A DNA stretch of 64,000 bases from an uncultured Porphyromonas sp. Lineage in GTDB: Bacteria; Bacteroidota; Bacteroidia; Bacteroidales; Porphyromonadaceae. Within the stretch, counting starts at the first letter, position 1, and every line of letters begins with the position of its first letter. The DNA lies in contig CAJPPK010000002.1 in the NCBI GenBank assembly GCA_905372565.1, forward strand, positions 1-64,000, in the 5' to 3' direction. Below the pieces are notes generated by a model that saw only the letters and a list, made by a program, of their open reading frames with translations, was not told the DNA's origin and made no database searches. A program made the translations under genes and the position numbers. Positions 8,650-17,264 of this stretch are shown here, one piece after another.

Positions 8650-9300
8650 TTATCTTCCTTTAGGAGTGTAGCTAAGCTGGAGTAGCAGCGTGTCAAGCTG
8701 AGGTTGGAGTGCTTGGTTAGGCTCGTTGTGAACGACAAAGTCTGCCTGACGAATGAGCTCGTCTTGAGAGAGCTGATGGCGCATACGCTCTCGGATGACT
8801 GCTTCATCGACCTTGTCTCGCATACAGGCTCTTTGGAGACGAAGAGCTTCGCTTGCAGTGACGACGACGATGTAGTCTACATAGCTGACAAGGGAGGCTT
8901 GTAAGAGGATCGCACTCTCAATAATGCATGCTTTAGATCCTTGCTCCATTTGTTCGCTACGCCAAGAGGAAAAGTCGTGACGAATAGCGGGGTGAACTAA
9001 TGCATTGACCTCAGCTAGCTTTCCCTTATCAGAGAAGATAATGCCAGCTAAGCGTTGCTTATCCAGAAGCCCTGTTTTCGAATCATAGATGCTTTCTCCA
9101 AAAAGATCTACCATCCGTGCTTTCAAGATAGGATCCTCATTATACAGCTCTTTGGCTCGACGATCACAATCGTAGACTGGTAGACCTCGATCGGCTAGCA
9201 TTTGGGCTACGTAACTTTTCCCACTGCCGATGAGCCCTGTGAGCCCAAGGGTCCAGATCTGTGGGTCAGTGTACTCGCTACTTCTTTTCCTCGATGACAT
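8650..9300 (-). CDS. coaE: Dephospho-CoA kinase
   Basis: CoaE phosphorylates dephospho-CoA with ATP, the last step of coenzyme A synthesis. The P-loop LTGLIGSGKSYVAQML is seen near residues 18-34, then DCDRRAKELY (substrate-binding Asp), VHPAIR, and the lid region MRDKVDEAVIRERMRHQLSQDE. Length 216 aa is slightly above the usual 200 because of about 16 extra N-terminal residues. The only sensible start is the ATG at 9298-9300, which overlaps the end of ybbR by 23 bp and implies translational coupling. An upstream in-frame start at 9363 lies well inside ybbR and is unlikely. Confidence 0.92.
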   Translation of the reverse strand: MSSRKRSSEYTDPQIWTLGLTGLIGSGKSYVAQMLADRGLPVYDCDRRAKELYNEDPILKARMVDLFGESIYDSKTGLLDKQRLAGIIFSDKGKLAEVNALVHPAIRHDFSSWRSEQMEQGSKACIIESAILLQASLVSYVDYIVVVTASEALRLQRACMRDKVDEAVIRERMRHQLSQDELIRQADFVVHNEPNQALQPQLDTLLLQLSYTPKGR

Positions 9301-10303
9301 ACTGCACCTTGTCGGGTGTGATACGATAGTGCTGGATCCAGTCCGGCTTTCGAGTAAGCTCAACAGGAAGATGGCGTGGAGGACCAGCCGATTGATCCTC
9401 TGATCCTACGATAAAAGATGGATAAGCGATGGATAATCCCAGGTCTTCGGCACGGAGCTCTCTGTATCGAGAGCGAGGAAGGGTGATAAGTACAGTCGCT
9501 GTGCTAGGTAGTGGCTGGAGCGTAAAGCCATCGGGTAGCCCTGTGACCTCAATAGGTAGAGTGAAGGAGTGCTCGGTGAGCTGTTCGATAGGAATATGAA
9601 CTTGTACAATATTCGTCGAAGCATAAACTCCCTCGGGTAAGCTAAGGCGAACTTTGGTTGTGGTAGTACTTGTTAGCTTCTCTTCTTCGAAAGGTTGGGT
9701 TCCAATCGCTGTGATATCTGCTAAGGCTTCACGTGACCCGAAGATGGCGATCTCTGTAGGTGTAAGCTCAATACTTCCCACCGCATAGCCTGTCTCGATT
9801 TTGGGAAGACTTCCGAGCTTGATAGGGACGACCTTACGTAGACGGCGATAGGCACTCACTTGGATGAGGCTAGGGCTGATCGTCATGATGCGTGCTGTGG
9901 CAGATAGACGCTGTCGTACTTCATTGGCGAGGGTAGGGGCTGAAATATTAAATCCTGCGATGAGCTGCTGATCACGCTGTAGACGTATCTCTAGTGGTTC
10001 GACACCCCGTGTACTATACTCTAGGAGGCGTGTACCTTCATCCTCGAGGGTAACCTCAATAAACTCAGGAAGCTTACTCTCTAGGCCCACTTCGGGAGGG
10101 ATCGAGTCATAGGTCACAGGGATCCGTAGCGTATAGGTGAAGCGCCTCTGAAAGCTCTGTACGAGCCAAAAGGTCGCAGAGAGGAAGACGAAGATAGAGA
10201 AGGTAATGATGTCTCGACTTAAGCGACGCTTACGCCGTGGCTGAGTGAGACTCGGACTTTCCTTCGGCTTACTAGGAAGCACATTCTTGAGGTCTAATCG
10301 CAT
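9278..10303 (-). CDS. YbbR-like domain protein
   Basis: A 341-aa protein with one N-terminal membrane segment near residues 32-50 (IITFSIFVFLSATFWLVQS) after a basic cytoplasmic tail, followed by an extracytoplasmic part built of YbbR-like beta repeats. In Firmicutes, YbbR proteins regulate the diadenylate cyclase CdaA. In Bacteroidetes the gene sits, as here, between yajC and coaE and its role is not settled. It overlaps coaE by 23 bp. No cyclase gene is in the window. Confidence 0.8.
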   Translation of the reverse strand: MRLDLKNVLPSKPKESPSLTQPRRKRRLSRDIITFSIFVFLSATFWLVQSFQRRFTYTLRIPVTYDSIPPEVGLESKLPEFIEVTLEDEGTRLLEYSTRGVEPLEIRLQRDQQLIAGFNISAPTLANEVRQRLSATARIMTISPSLIQVSAYRRLRKVVPIKLGSLPKIETGYAVGSIELTPTEIAIFGSREALADITAIGTQPFEEEKLTSTTTTKVRLSLPEGVYASTNIVQVHIPIEQLTEHSFTLPIEVTGLPDGFTLQPLPSTATVLITLPRSRYRELRAEDLGLSIAYPSFIVGSEDQSAGPPRHLPVELTRKPDWIQHYRITPDKVQYVIEEKK

Positions 10304-10346
10304 GAGTAGAGAGCCTAAGACCTACGGCTGTAGGAGGTGGATGAGT

Positions 10347-10400
10347 GATGAAGAAGAAAAGAGAGTGACTGCTTCGCCTAGAGACGAAGTAGTCACTCTC
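10347..10400 (-). terminator. Hairpin between yajC and ybbR
   Basis: A 16-bp stem (10361-10376 with 10385-10400, one mismatch) is followed on the minus strand by TTTTCTTCTTC. It may terminate or attenuate nusB-yajC transcription before ybbR. No promoter motif was found for ybbR, so read-through seems likely. Confidence 0.6.
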
Positions 10401-10422
10401 CTCAAGTCTATTCGGTGTAAGA

Positions 10423-10731
10423 CTACTTCGCGATGGAAGCGTCTCCAGCAGGGAAGACTGATCCCTTATCTACGCGGACACGGACGCCATCAGCGATCTC
10501 GACGACAAACTCGGTTTCCTTAATATCCTTGATGGTGCCATATAGACCGCCGGAGGTGACGATACGATCATTTGTCGTCAGGGCATCACGCTTCTGCTGT
10601 AGCTCTTTCTGACGCTTCTGCTGTGGGCGGATCATGAAGAGCCAAAAGATGACAAAGATCGCTACGATCATCAGAATAGAAGAATAGTTGAAGCCTTGGG
10701 CTTGGGCGGCTTGGAGGAAGAGGATTTCCAT
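10423..10731 (-). CDS. yajC: Preprotein translocase subunit YajC
   Basis: YajC is a small inner-membrane partner of SecDF and the SecYEG translocon. The 102-aa protein has one N-terminal membrane segment (SILMIVAIFVIFWLFMIRP) followed by the family signature RPQQKRQKELQQKRDAL, then TNDRIVTSGGLYGTI and an RVRVDKGSV strand. Size and layout are standard. It lies 42 bp after nusB and is probably co-transcribed with it. Confidence 0.95.
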   Translation of the reverse strand: MEILFLQAAQAQGFNYSSILMIVAIFVIFWLFMIRPQQKRQKELQQKRDALTTNDRIVTSGGLYGTIKDIKETEFVVEIADGVRVRVDKGSVFPAGDASIAK

Positions 10732-10773
10732 TATATGTAAGTCTATTTAGAGGGTGATAGAAGTAGGGGATAG

Positions 10774-11832
10774 TTAGTTCTTGAGGATCTTGCCTTCCTC
10801 ACGAAGCTTCTTCGCAAGAGTGTCAAGAATACCGTTGATGAAGGAGGCACTATGGGATGTCGAGAAGCGCTTAGCTAGCTCAATGTACTCATTGATCGTG
10901 ATGAGCGTGGGGATAGTGGGGAAGTAGAGGAATTCCGTCAGTGCTAGATTAAGGATCAAAGCATCCATATCCGCTAAGCGCTCGGTACTCCAAGCTGAGC
11001 TCAAGACAGACTCGATGACCTTAAGCTGGTCTGTATACTTCAGTAGAGTCTGGCGGAAGAGCAGACGAGCGAAGCGTTCGTCCTCTTCATCCTTGAAGGC
11101 TGGGAGAATAACCGTATCTACAGATTCTGTTTCGCTGGTACGGCGTAGGGTTTTCTCGACGAACTCCTTGACGATCTCTACGGGACCATTCTCAAGGGGA
11201 AGGCTCTGGTATCGACCTTCTCTGCGAGCTTCTTCTAGAGCTTCTAATAGAGGTTCTTCTTCGGTCTTAGGACGTTCTTCGACCTCAGCTTTCTCAATTC
11301 CCTTTAGATCATCTTGCCAATAGATGGACTGCTGCTCGAGAGTCTCGGCGAGCATCTCGTCTGTGGCAAATAGCTCATGGAAGACGCTTGTCCAGAAGTT
11401 CTGATCGTCGTCAAAGGACACTGGACTGGGGAGCTTGAGATAGTCTTGGTAGATGGAAGAGGTCTCTATCAAACGAAGGAGGTGGCGTAGTAGACGCTCG
11501 TCCTCTTCCCAGCGGAGATTAAATCCCTCATACCATGTAGAGAGCTTCTCTGAGGCACGGAGCTGAGCTGCGAGCTTGTTCTCTGCAAGACGCATGTTAG
11601 GTGAACGCTCTTCGCGTGTAGCTAGATGCTTATTCTTGCGGATCTCAAGAACCTCCTGATGGAACTCTGTCAGCGAAGGGATCAACTGCAGGAGATAGAG
11701 GTAAAGATCATACGTACGATGGAGGCTGAGCAGAAGGTCTTGCTCGGCTGTCGTGAGCTTCAGCTCGCCACGGTGTAGGTGAGCATAGGCGACCTGGAGC
11801 ACACGAGTGCGTATAAGGGTTCTATTTATCAT
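10774..11832 (-). CDS. nusB: Transcription antitermination factor NusB (long form)
   Basis: NusB binds boxA RNA with NusE (S10) and supports rRNA transcription antitermination. The NusB fold is seen at the C-terminus: LADMDALILNLALTEFLYFPTIPTLITINEYIELAKRFS in outline (roughly residues 287-325), then INGILDTLAKKLRE. At 352 aa it is more than twice the E. coli protein. Long N-terminal extensions are usual in Bacteroidetes NusB; here the N-terminal and middle part is helical and highly charged, with an acidic Glu-rich stretch near residues 180-215. It heads the nusB-yajC-ybbR-coaE block. Confidence 0.9.
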   Translation of the reverse strand: MINRTLIRTRVLQVAYAHLHRGELKLTTAEQDLLLSLHRTYDLYLYLLQLIPSLTEFHQEVLEIRKNKHLATREERSPNMRLAENKLAAQLRASEKLSTWYEGFNLRWEEDERLLRHLLRLIETSSIYQDYLKLPSPVSFDDDQNFWTSVFHELFATDEMLAETLEQQSIYWQDDLKGIEKAEVEERPKTEEEPLLEALEEARREGRYQSLPLENGPVEIVKEFVEKTLRRTSETESVDTVILPAFKDEEDERFARLLFRQTLLKYTDQLKVIESVLSSAWSTERLADMDALILNLALTEFLYFPTIPTLITINEYIELAKRFSTSHSASFINGILDTLAKKLREEGKILKN

Positions 11833-11919
11833 ATGTCAATGCAACCTGATCTACTCGACGGCCTAGTCCTCATTCCCTGAGCATTTAGGAGAGCGTACGA
11901 ACTAGCCGTAAGTAGTACA

Positions 11920-11927
11920 CAAAGATA
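11920..11927 (-). promoter_or_regulatory. -7 promoter element of nusB
   Basis: TATCTTTG on the minus strand lies 88 bp upstream of the nusB ATG, giving a leader of roughly 75-80 nt. No convincing -33 TTTG was seen. Confidence 0.5.
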
Positions 11928-11987
11928 GGAGGAATTGGTGAAAGGTACTAGATCTGCCTCAAGGCAAATACCTATTCAAGCTCTAAA

Positions 11988-12045
11988 TAACCTAGACCTT
12001 AGCTCGGGAGGACATAGACGTTTGTCTGAGCTAAGCCCTAGGTTA
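11988..12045 (-). terminator. Long hairpin after prfC
   Basis: TAACCTAG...TTAGCTC (11988-12005) pairs with GAGCTAA...CTAGGTTA (12028-12045), about 17 pairs with a small internal mismatch. It lies about 55 bp past the prfC stop. The minus-strand tail is TTTAGAGC rather than a T-run, so efficiency is uncertain. Confidence 0.5.
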
Positions 12046-12099
12046 AACTGGGTTATCGGAATAGCCTGATCGCAAACGATCCTGTGGTAGCTAGCTCTT

Positions 12100-13686
12100 C
12101 TACTTGCTGAACTCGCTAGTGAAGTGGAAGCGTATCTTAGGGAAGTCCTGCTGAGCCATCGTCAGCACATAGCCCGAGTCAGCGAGATAGACATCTCTGC
12201 CAGCGAGATCCTTCGCCATGAACTGAGCCTTGCGCTTCTTGAAGTTCTCTAGTTCTTGTGGATCATCGCTTTCGATCCAGCATGCCTTGTAGAGATTGAT
12301 CGGTTCCCAGCGACATGCAGCTCCATATTCATGAAGCAGGCGATATTGGATGACCTCGAACTGGAGCTGTCCAACGGTTCCGATGATCTTGCGACCATTG
12401 AATTGATTGGTGAAGAGCTGGGCGACGCCCTCTCCCATGAGCTGGTCGATCCCCTTAGCAAGTTGTTTGGTCTTCATGGGATCTTGGTTCTCAATGTACT
12501 TAAAGAGCTCGGGGGAGAAGCTGGGTAGTCCTTTGAAGTGTAAATCTTCACCTGCTGTGAGTGTATCACCGATTCGGAAGTTGCCAGTGTCGGGTAGCCC
12601 AATGATGTCGCCTGCGAAGGCTTCTTCTACAGTTTCCTTTCGCTGAGCCATAAAGGCTGTTGGGCTACTGAACTTGAGGCTTTTGCCGAGACGTACATGC
12701 TTGTAGCTCGCATTACGCTCGAAGCGTCCTGAGCAAATCTTGATGAAGGCAATACAGCTACGATGGTTAGGATCCATATTCGCATGGATCTTGAAGACAA
12801 AGCCCGTGAAGGCAGGTTCGTAAGGTGAGACTTCTCGCTCTTCAGCCTGAATAGGACGAGGCGAAGGGGCGATCTCGATGAAGCAGTTGAGTAGCTCTTG
12901 TACCCCGAAGTTATTAAGTGCTGAACCGAAGAAGACGGGAGCAAGATCTCCTGCCAAGTATTCTTCTCGATCGAAAGCCGGATAGACACCATCGACTAGC
13001 TCTAGATCCATGCGGAGCTTCTCGGCTTGCTCTGGCGTGATATGCTCCTCTAGCTCCGGAGAAGCTAGGTCGGTGATGGTCACTGACTCTGTGATACGCT
13101 GCTTGTCGGGTGTGAAGAGATTGAGTGCTCCCTCATGAATATTATAGACGCCACGGAAGCGCTGTCCTATATCGATAGGCCAGGAGAGAGGACGGACGCG
13201 TATCTGTAGCTCCTTCTCGATCTCATCAAGGAGATCAAAGGGATCTTGCCCCTCACGGTCCATCTTGTTGATGAAGACCATGACTGGAGTCTTACGCATG
13301 CGACAGACCTCCATCAGTCGGCGGGTCTGCATCTCTACGCCCTTAGCGCTATCGATGACGATGATGACGCTGTCTACTGCTGTGAGCGTGCGGAAGGTGT
13401 CTTCAGCGAAGTCTTGGTGACCTGGTGTGTCGAGAATATTGATCTTGTGCCCGGCGTAGTCGAAGCCCATGACTGAGGTCGCTACGGAGATACCACGTTG
13501 TTTCTCGATCTCCATCCAGTCACTGGTAGCGGTCTTCTTGATCTTATTACTCTTGACGGCTCCAGCGACATGGATAGCTCCACCGAAGAGGAGGAGTTTT
13601 TCTGTTAGGGTCGTCTTCCCAGCATCTGGGTGACTGATGATGGCGAAGGTGCGCCGTTGGTCAATCTCTGTCTTATATTCGTTCAT
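12100..13686 (-). CDS. prfC: Peptide chain release factor 3
   Basis: RF3 is a translational GTPase that recycles RF1/RF2 after termination. The GTPase motifs are seen in order: G1 SHPDAGKTTLTEKLL, G2 region GISVATSVM, G3 ILDTPGHQDFAEDTFRTL, and G4 INKMDREG. The C-terminal part carries VGQLQFEVIQYRL, typical of RF3. At 528 aa it is the usual length, and RF3-specific segments (KSNKIKKTATSDWMEIEKQRG) separate it from EF-G. It is followed 30 bp upstream on the chromosome by the DUF4924 gene in the same orientation. Confidence 0.96.
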   Translation of the reverse strand: MNEYKTEIDQRRTFAIISHPDAGKTTLTEKLLLFGGAIHVAGAVKSNKIKKTATSDWMEIEKQRGISVATSVMGFDYAGHKINILDTPGHQDFAEDTFRTLTAVDSVIIVIDSAKGVEMQTRRLMEVCRMRKTPVMVFINKMDREGQDPFDLLDEIEKELQIRVRPLSWPIDIGQRFRGVYNIHEGALNLFTPDKQRITESVTITDLASPELEEHITPEQAEKLRMDLELVDGVYPAFDREEYLAGDLAPVFFGSALNNFGVQELLNCFIEIAPSPRPIQAEEREVSPYEPAFTGFVFKIHANMDPNHRSCIAFIKICSGRFERNASYKHVRLGKSLKFSSPTAFMAQRKETVEEAFAGDIIGLPDTGNFRIGDTLTAGEDLHFKGLPSFSPELFKYIENQDPMKTKQLAKGIDQLMGEGVAQLFTNQFNGRKIIGTVGQLQFEVIQYRLLHEYGAACRWEPINLYKACWIESDDPQELENFKKRKAQFMAKDLAGRDVYLADSGYVLTMAQQDFPKIRFHFTSEFSK

Positions 13687-13716
13687 AGGGATATCGGAGG
13701 ATAGTATGTAGGGAGG

Positions 13717-14265
13717 CTAGGCCTTGGTCGTGGTGTCTCCTTCTTGCTCTAGCTTGTAGCGGTGGGCAAGGAGTGCGAGCATGGCACTGATCTGCTGCAT
13801 CGACTTTTTCGTCTCATCGCTGATCTCCTTGCCTTGAAGTCCTAGGGTGATATAGCCATAGAGAGCAGAGAAGCAGGTCTCTAGTTCGCTCTCGTTGGAG
13901 TGATCCCCTTTACTTCGTAGCTGAATCAAGGCGGGAAGGATCTGTAAATGCATACCCGAATAGACAATGTCTTGCTTCGGACCAAGGAGAGCTCGATGAA
14001 GCTCTTCGAGTTGCATTAGGATGATACGGTTGATGTCTAGGTGACCACTCTCGGTCTTCCCCTCCGAGCGCATCATATCGATGAGCTCACTGTACCAAGT
14101 GCGTATCTCTGCCTTCGTGGCTTCGTCTACTTGGTAGCGTGAGAGTAAGTGAGTCTCTACACCTTCTATCGTGACACCTACAGCACGAATGAGATCTTCG
14201 ACCTGCCACATATAGAGCAGGTATTCGGCGATATTCTCCTTGCGCTTCTTCTGTGCGATGATCAT
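13717..14265 (-). CDS. DUF4924 family protein
   Basis: A 182-aa soluble, largely helical protein matching DUF4924, a Bacteroidetes family of unknown function, best recognised by its start MIIAQKKRKENIAEYLLYMWQVEDLIRA. There is no signal peptide. It lies 6 bp after the phosphodiesterase gene and 30 bp before prfC, all on the minus strand, so the three are probably co-transcribed. No function is proposed. Confidence 0.8.
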   Translation of the reverse strand: MIIAQKKRKENIAEYLLYMWQVEDLIRAVGVTIEGVETHLLSRYQVDEATKAEIRTWYSELIDMMRSEGKTESGHLDINRIILMQLEELHRALLGPKQDIVYSGMHLQILPALIQLRSKGDHSNESELETCFSALYGYITLGLQGKEISDETKKSMQQISAMLALLAHRYKLEQEGDTTTKA

Positions 14266-14271
14266 CGGCGC

Positions 14272-15528
14272 TTACTTTTTCTGGAGAGATTTAGCGAGGC
14301 GATGATCAGCATCGTTGGCTCCAGGCTGTAGACCGAGGAGCTGACAGACGAGTGGATAAAGCGTGATGTTAGGGATAGGCTCTGTGATATGATGACCTGC
14401 TCGGAAGTCTGGGCCGACAGCCTTGAAGATGGCATACATCTCGGGATGCTTGTTGTCAAACCCATGGCCAGCATGCATAAAGTCCTTAGGAATGCCTTGA
14501 GGGCGGAAGAAGATCTGTGTGCCAAGGTCTGCCACCAAGACGAGCTCTCCGATACGAGGGCTTGATCCGAAGTGTAGGCGCTCAGGGACTTCTCCCTTAC
14601 GATACACTTGGATGTGTGGGACTTGCTTTAGGATCTTGTAAGCAGTCTCAGCATACCCAGCCTTGGGATAGAGGTGAGTGAAAGGTCCGGTAGCTACATG
14701 ATCGAAGCTGTCCAATGGTAAATAATCGGAGAGATTAACTGCCTTACTGCGATCGAAGGATTGCATACCATGGTCTGCTACCAAGATAAAGTCTACTTGC
14801 TTAGCTATGGGAAGCTGGGCAAGTTTCCCACGGAAGTAGCCGATGACGGAGTCCATCTTTTCGACCATACGGATAGTTTTAGGTGACTCAGGGCCTTCGT
14901 GGTGACCTGTGTGGTCGGGCTCCTCGATGTACCACATGACGAGGTTGGGGCGCTCTCCTTGTGGGAGCTGAAGCCAACTAATCACGGAGTCAGCTCGGTC
15001 GGTATAGGGTACCTTATCGTTGAAGGTTTTCCATCGATCTGGATGGTGTCCACCGATAGCAGTCTCACTACCGACCCAGAAGAAACTCGCTGACTTCATC
15101 CCGTGACGTCTCACTACGTTCCATAGAGGCTCGCCCTTATAGAATGCAGGGTCAGCCACGGCCTTCCGATCTCCTAGGCGATAGTGTGCTCCACGCTCGT
15201 CCCAGAACTCATTACCTACGAGACCATGATTGTTGGGATAGAGCCCCGTAGCCATCGAATAGTGGTTGGGGAAGGTCAGCGTCGGGTAGGAGGGACGAAA
15301 GCGTCCAGAGAGGCCTTCCTTATCCATTTGATCAAGGTTCGGAGTATTCGCACGCTCTTGGTAGTCGGCGCGGAAGCCATCTAAGGATAGGATGACGACG
15401 TAGCGATCTGTGTTAGGTGCTTGGGCGAAAGTACTCTTCCCGTGCACTTGCTTCCCTGCTCCACAAGCGGAGAAGAAGGCAGTCGTGAGAGCAGTAGCGC
15501 ATACGATAGCGCTGAGACTAAACTTCAT
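14272..15528 (-). CDS. Nucleotide pyrophosphatase/phosphodiesterase-family lipoprotein
   Basis: A 418-aa exported enzyme of the type I phosphodiesterase/nucleotide pyrophosphatase family within the alkaline phosphatase superfamily. It begins with a lipoprotein signal (MKFSLSAIVCATALTTAFFSAC, Cys at residue 22). Metal and catalytic motifs are visible: SLDGFRADY (Asp ligand), SYPTLTFPNHYSMATG (Thr nucleophile), EEPDHTGHH (Asp and His ligands), ADHGM (Asp-His), and AGHGFDNKHPEMYAIF with the last His. The natural substrate (nucleotides, phosphodiesters) is not known. The ATG at 15528 is chosen over one at 15570 because only the former gives a clean signal peptide. Confidence 0.88.
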   Translation of the reverse strand: MKFSLSAIVCATALTTAFFSACGAGKQVHGKSTFAQAPNTDRYVVILSLDGFRADYQERANTPNLDQMDKEGLSGRFRPSYPTLTFPNHYSMATGLYPNNHGLVGNEFWDERGAHYRLGDRKAVADPAFYKGEPLWNVVRRHGMKSASFFWVGSETAIGGHHPDRWKTFNDKVPYTDRADSVISWLQLPQGERPNLVMWYIEEPDHTGHHEGPESPKTIRMVEKMDSVIGYFRGKLAQLPIAKQVDFILVADHGMQSFDRSKAVNLSDYLPLDSFDHVATGPFTHLYPKAGYAETAYKILKQVPHIQVYRKGEVPERLHFGSSPRIGELVLVADLGTQIFFRPQGIPKDFMHAGHGFDNKHPEMYAIFKAVGPDFRAGHHITEPIPNITLYPLVCQLLGLQPGANDADHRLAKSLQKK

Positions 15529-15615
15529 TCGGCTATAATAATGTAGGGTATTTCGTTGCGTGGATCTCAAGAGCGAGAGAGCTTAGACAGTAAGCTTCTC
15601 CATGCTATTGGGTTA

Positions 15616-15623
15616 CAAAGGTA
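15616..15623 (-). promoter_or_regulatory. -7 promoter element of the phosphodiesterase gene
   Basis: TACCTTTG on the minus strand lies about 90 bp upstream of the lipoprotein start and about 55 bp downstream of the AbiC-like gene. Confidence 0.5.
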
Positions 15624-15678
15624 GTGAAATACCTTCAGTTAGGGTAGGCATTATATGACTAAGACAGCTCGGTTTATC

Positions 15679-16632
15679 CTACTCTTCTTCGTACTCGGGA
15701 GTAACTTCTTTGAAGAATTTCTGAAGGTCGTATCCTTCTAGATAACCATTAGATGGTAGGTTTTGTATGAGTTGATACTCATTGACTAATGGTTCCCATT
15801 CTTTCTCGAAGACCGAAATAAAATGAAAGAACATGACATATAGTTCTGGATTAGACCACTGAGCTCGATATATCCTGATTAGTTCTTCTTTTTCTTTGTC
15901 GTTGAATATGGGATCTTCCTCTCGATCGATCAGCTTAATAGCATTATACATGTTCCTAAAGTATGCTCCTAGAAATGTTTGATTAGTTCTGCCTAGATCA
16001 AAATCAGAGAAGGGACGCCCTTCTGTATCCTGCCCTTTTAAGAGAACCTCTTGAATCTGAACTACAAGATTTTCATTCAGCCCTTTCTTCCTGAAGATTC
16101 TCTTTGTTTCTTCCAGCCATCTTTTATCAAGACCGTAGGTAAATATTAAGTAGGCAGCTTTTGCTCGGCTACGATCATTAAGATCTTCCTCAGCCTGTTT
16201 GACTGCTTGGAGAAGTAGACAGAGTTGCTGCTTATATACGGTGAATGCCATCCGGCCTTCGTAGCTGTCAGGTTGCCTGTCTTCTAAACAGCTCCTTTGG
16301 TTTTTCCTAAGAGGTTTTACTTCCAAATCATCTAACATCCGATAGTGATAGTTCATCATGTTAAAGAAATTCGTTTTGATCGTGTTTCTACGACTTTCAT
16401 TTCTTTCCGCATCACTCTTTTCTCGAAAGGATACGATTGAGTATCCGAAAGTACCAGCTAGAAAAAAAGTTTGACAATAGAGTGGCCAATTGTTAACTAT
16501 GTTGTCTATAAATTCAAGTATAGTCTTGCCTTCTATCTTGGTGGTGTAAAAGAAAGAAATAGCAAGAATGATAAATACAGAGATTGTTAAGACCTGTTTA
16601 AAACACTTGGTTGGGCTTTTCTTATTCTTCAT
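15679..16632 (-). CDS. Putative phage-abortive-infection protein (AbiC-like)
   Basis: A 317-aa protein with two N-terminal membrane segments (near residues 11-28 and 49-68), then a soluble helical domain of about 240 residues. Parts resemble the putative abortive-infection family PF16872 (putAbiC): NTIKTNFFNMMNYHYRMLDDL after the membrane segments, then YFRNMYNAIKLI and RIYRAQWSNPELYVMFFHFI. Such proteins are thought to stop phage spread by harming the infected cell, but the mechanism is unknown. The coding sequence is clearly more AT-rich than its neighbours and the gene stands alone next to a gene-free stretch, both hints of horizontal gain. Family match is from memory; function is inference. 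Confidence 0.65.
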   Translation of the reverse strand: MKNKKSPTKCFKQVLTISVFIILAISFFYTTKIEGKTILEFIDNIVNNWPLYCQTFFLAGTFGYSIVSFREKSDAERNESRRNTIKTNFFNMMNYHYRMLDDLEVKPLRKNQRSCLEDRQPDSYEGRMAFTVYKQQLCLLLQAVKQAEEDLNDRSRAKAAYLIFTYGLDKRWLEETKRIFRKKGLNENLVVQIQEVLLKGQDTEGRPFSDFDLGRTNQTFLGAYFRNMYNAIKLIDREEDPIFNDKEKEELIRIYRAQWSNPELYVMFFHFISVFEKEWEPLVNEYQLIQNLPSNGYLEGYDLQKFFKEVTPEYEEE

Positions 16633-16864
16633 AGTAGCTCATGCTATTGGTGAGTAGATATTGTTGGTGTTGGACAAAGGTATGACTTTCTGTGGTTTTC
16701 TAGCATATAATTTGAGAGAAGGAATAGTAGCTTAATGGATGCTCCGAGCCATGGGAATGCAAAGACAGAGCCATTGGTGAGATAGAGAGACTTGGTCCTG
16801 ATCAGTCCGGAGTGTCTTATCCCACATATCCTTGGGGGGTGATAGGAATGAGTCAGGCGATTGT
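16633..16864. other. Gene-free stretch upstream of the AbiC-like gene
   Basis: Part of a 630-bp region with no credible gene. A 88-codon open frame on the minus strand (16644-16910) has no recognisable product and runs into the palindrome array. No transposase remnant or terminal inverted repeat was recognised. Confidence 0.5.
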
Positions 16865-16914
16865 AACGTTGCAATTGTAGTGTTTCAACGTTGGAATGAG
16901 TCGAAAGCAACGTT
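16865..16914. repeat. Palindrome array, 22-bp period (AACGTT word)
   Basis: AACGTT occurs at 16865, 16887 and 16909, exactly 22 bp apart each time. The flanks extend the dyad, most clearly in AGCAACGTTGCT at the third unit. It lies between the AbiC-like gene and msrAB, with no other feature nearby. Confidence 0.75.
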
Positions 16915-17155
16915 GCTTTTTAGCGTGTGCTTATAAGGATTTCGAAAGATTGCTAGGGAATGCGCCTTGGTTTCAGTAGAACCCAAGTGTTTGGAGTAAA
17001 CCTTAGAGTCTCCCGTCCTATTTCAATTGATCCCTTATAACCAGATCCAATGAAGCCAGGTGGAAATAGACTTCTACACGTATGATTGGGCTATGAGGAG
17101 GTAAACGTTTATCATGGCTAGCCGACTCTGTAGGGATATATGGTAGGTCTAGAAT

Positions 17156-17207
17156 AGATAAAAGAAAACCGCCCTACCTCCGTATTGATGTGACGAAGGT
17201 AGGGCGG
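17156..17207 (-). terminator. Terminator after msrAB
   Basis: CCGCCCTACCT (17169-17179) pairs with AGGTAGGGCGG (17197-17207). On the minus strand it is followed by TTTTCTTTTATC. Confidence 0.75.
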
Positions 17208-17264
17208 TAGCCGTGTTCCTTTGCGGTATATTAAAGCTCGCGAAGAGTTATACGAAGCGTGAAC

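Noticed and set aside
16644..16910. 88-codon open frame on the minus strand beside the AbiC-like gene
   Set aside because: No recognisable product, atypical composition, and its 5' end runs into the AACGTT array. More likely gene-free DNA.
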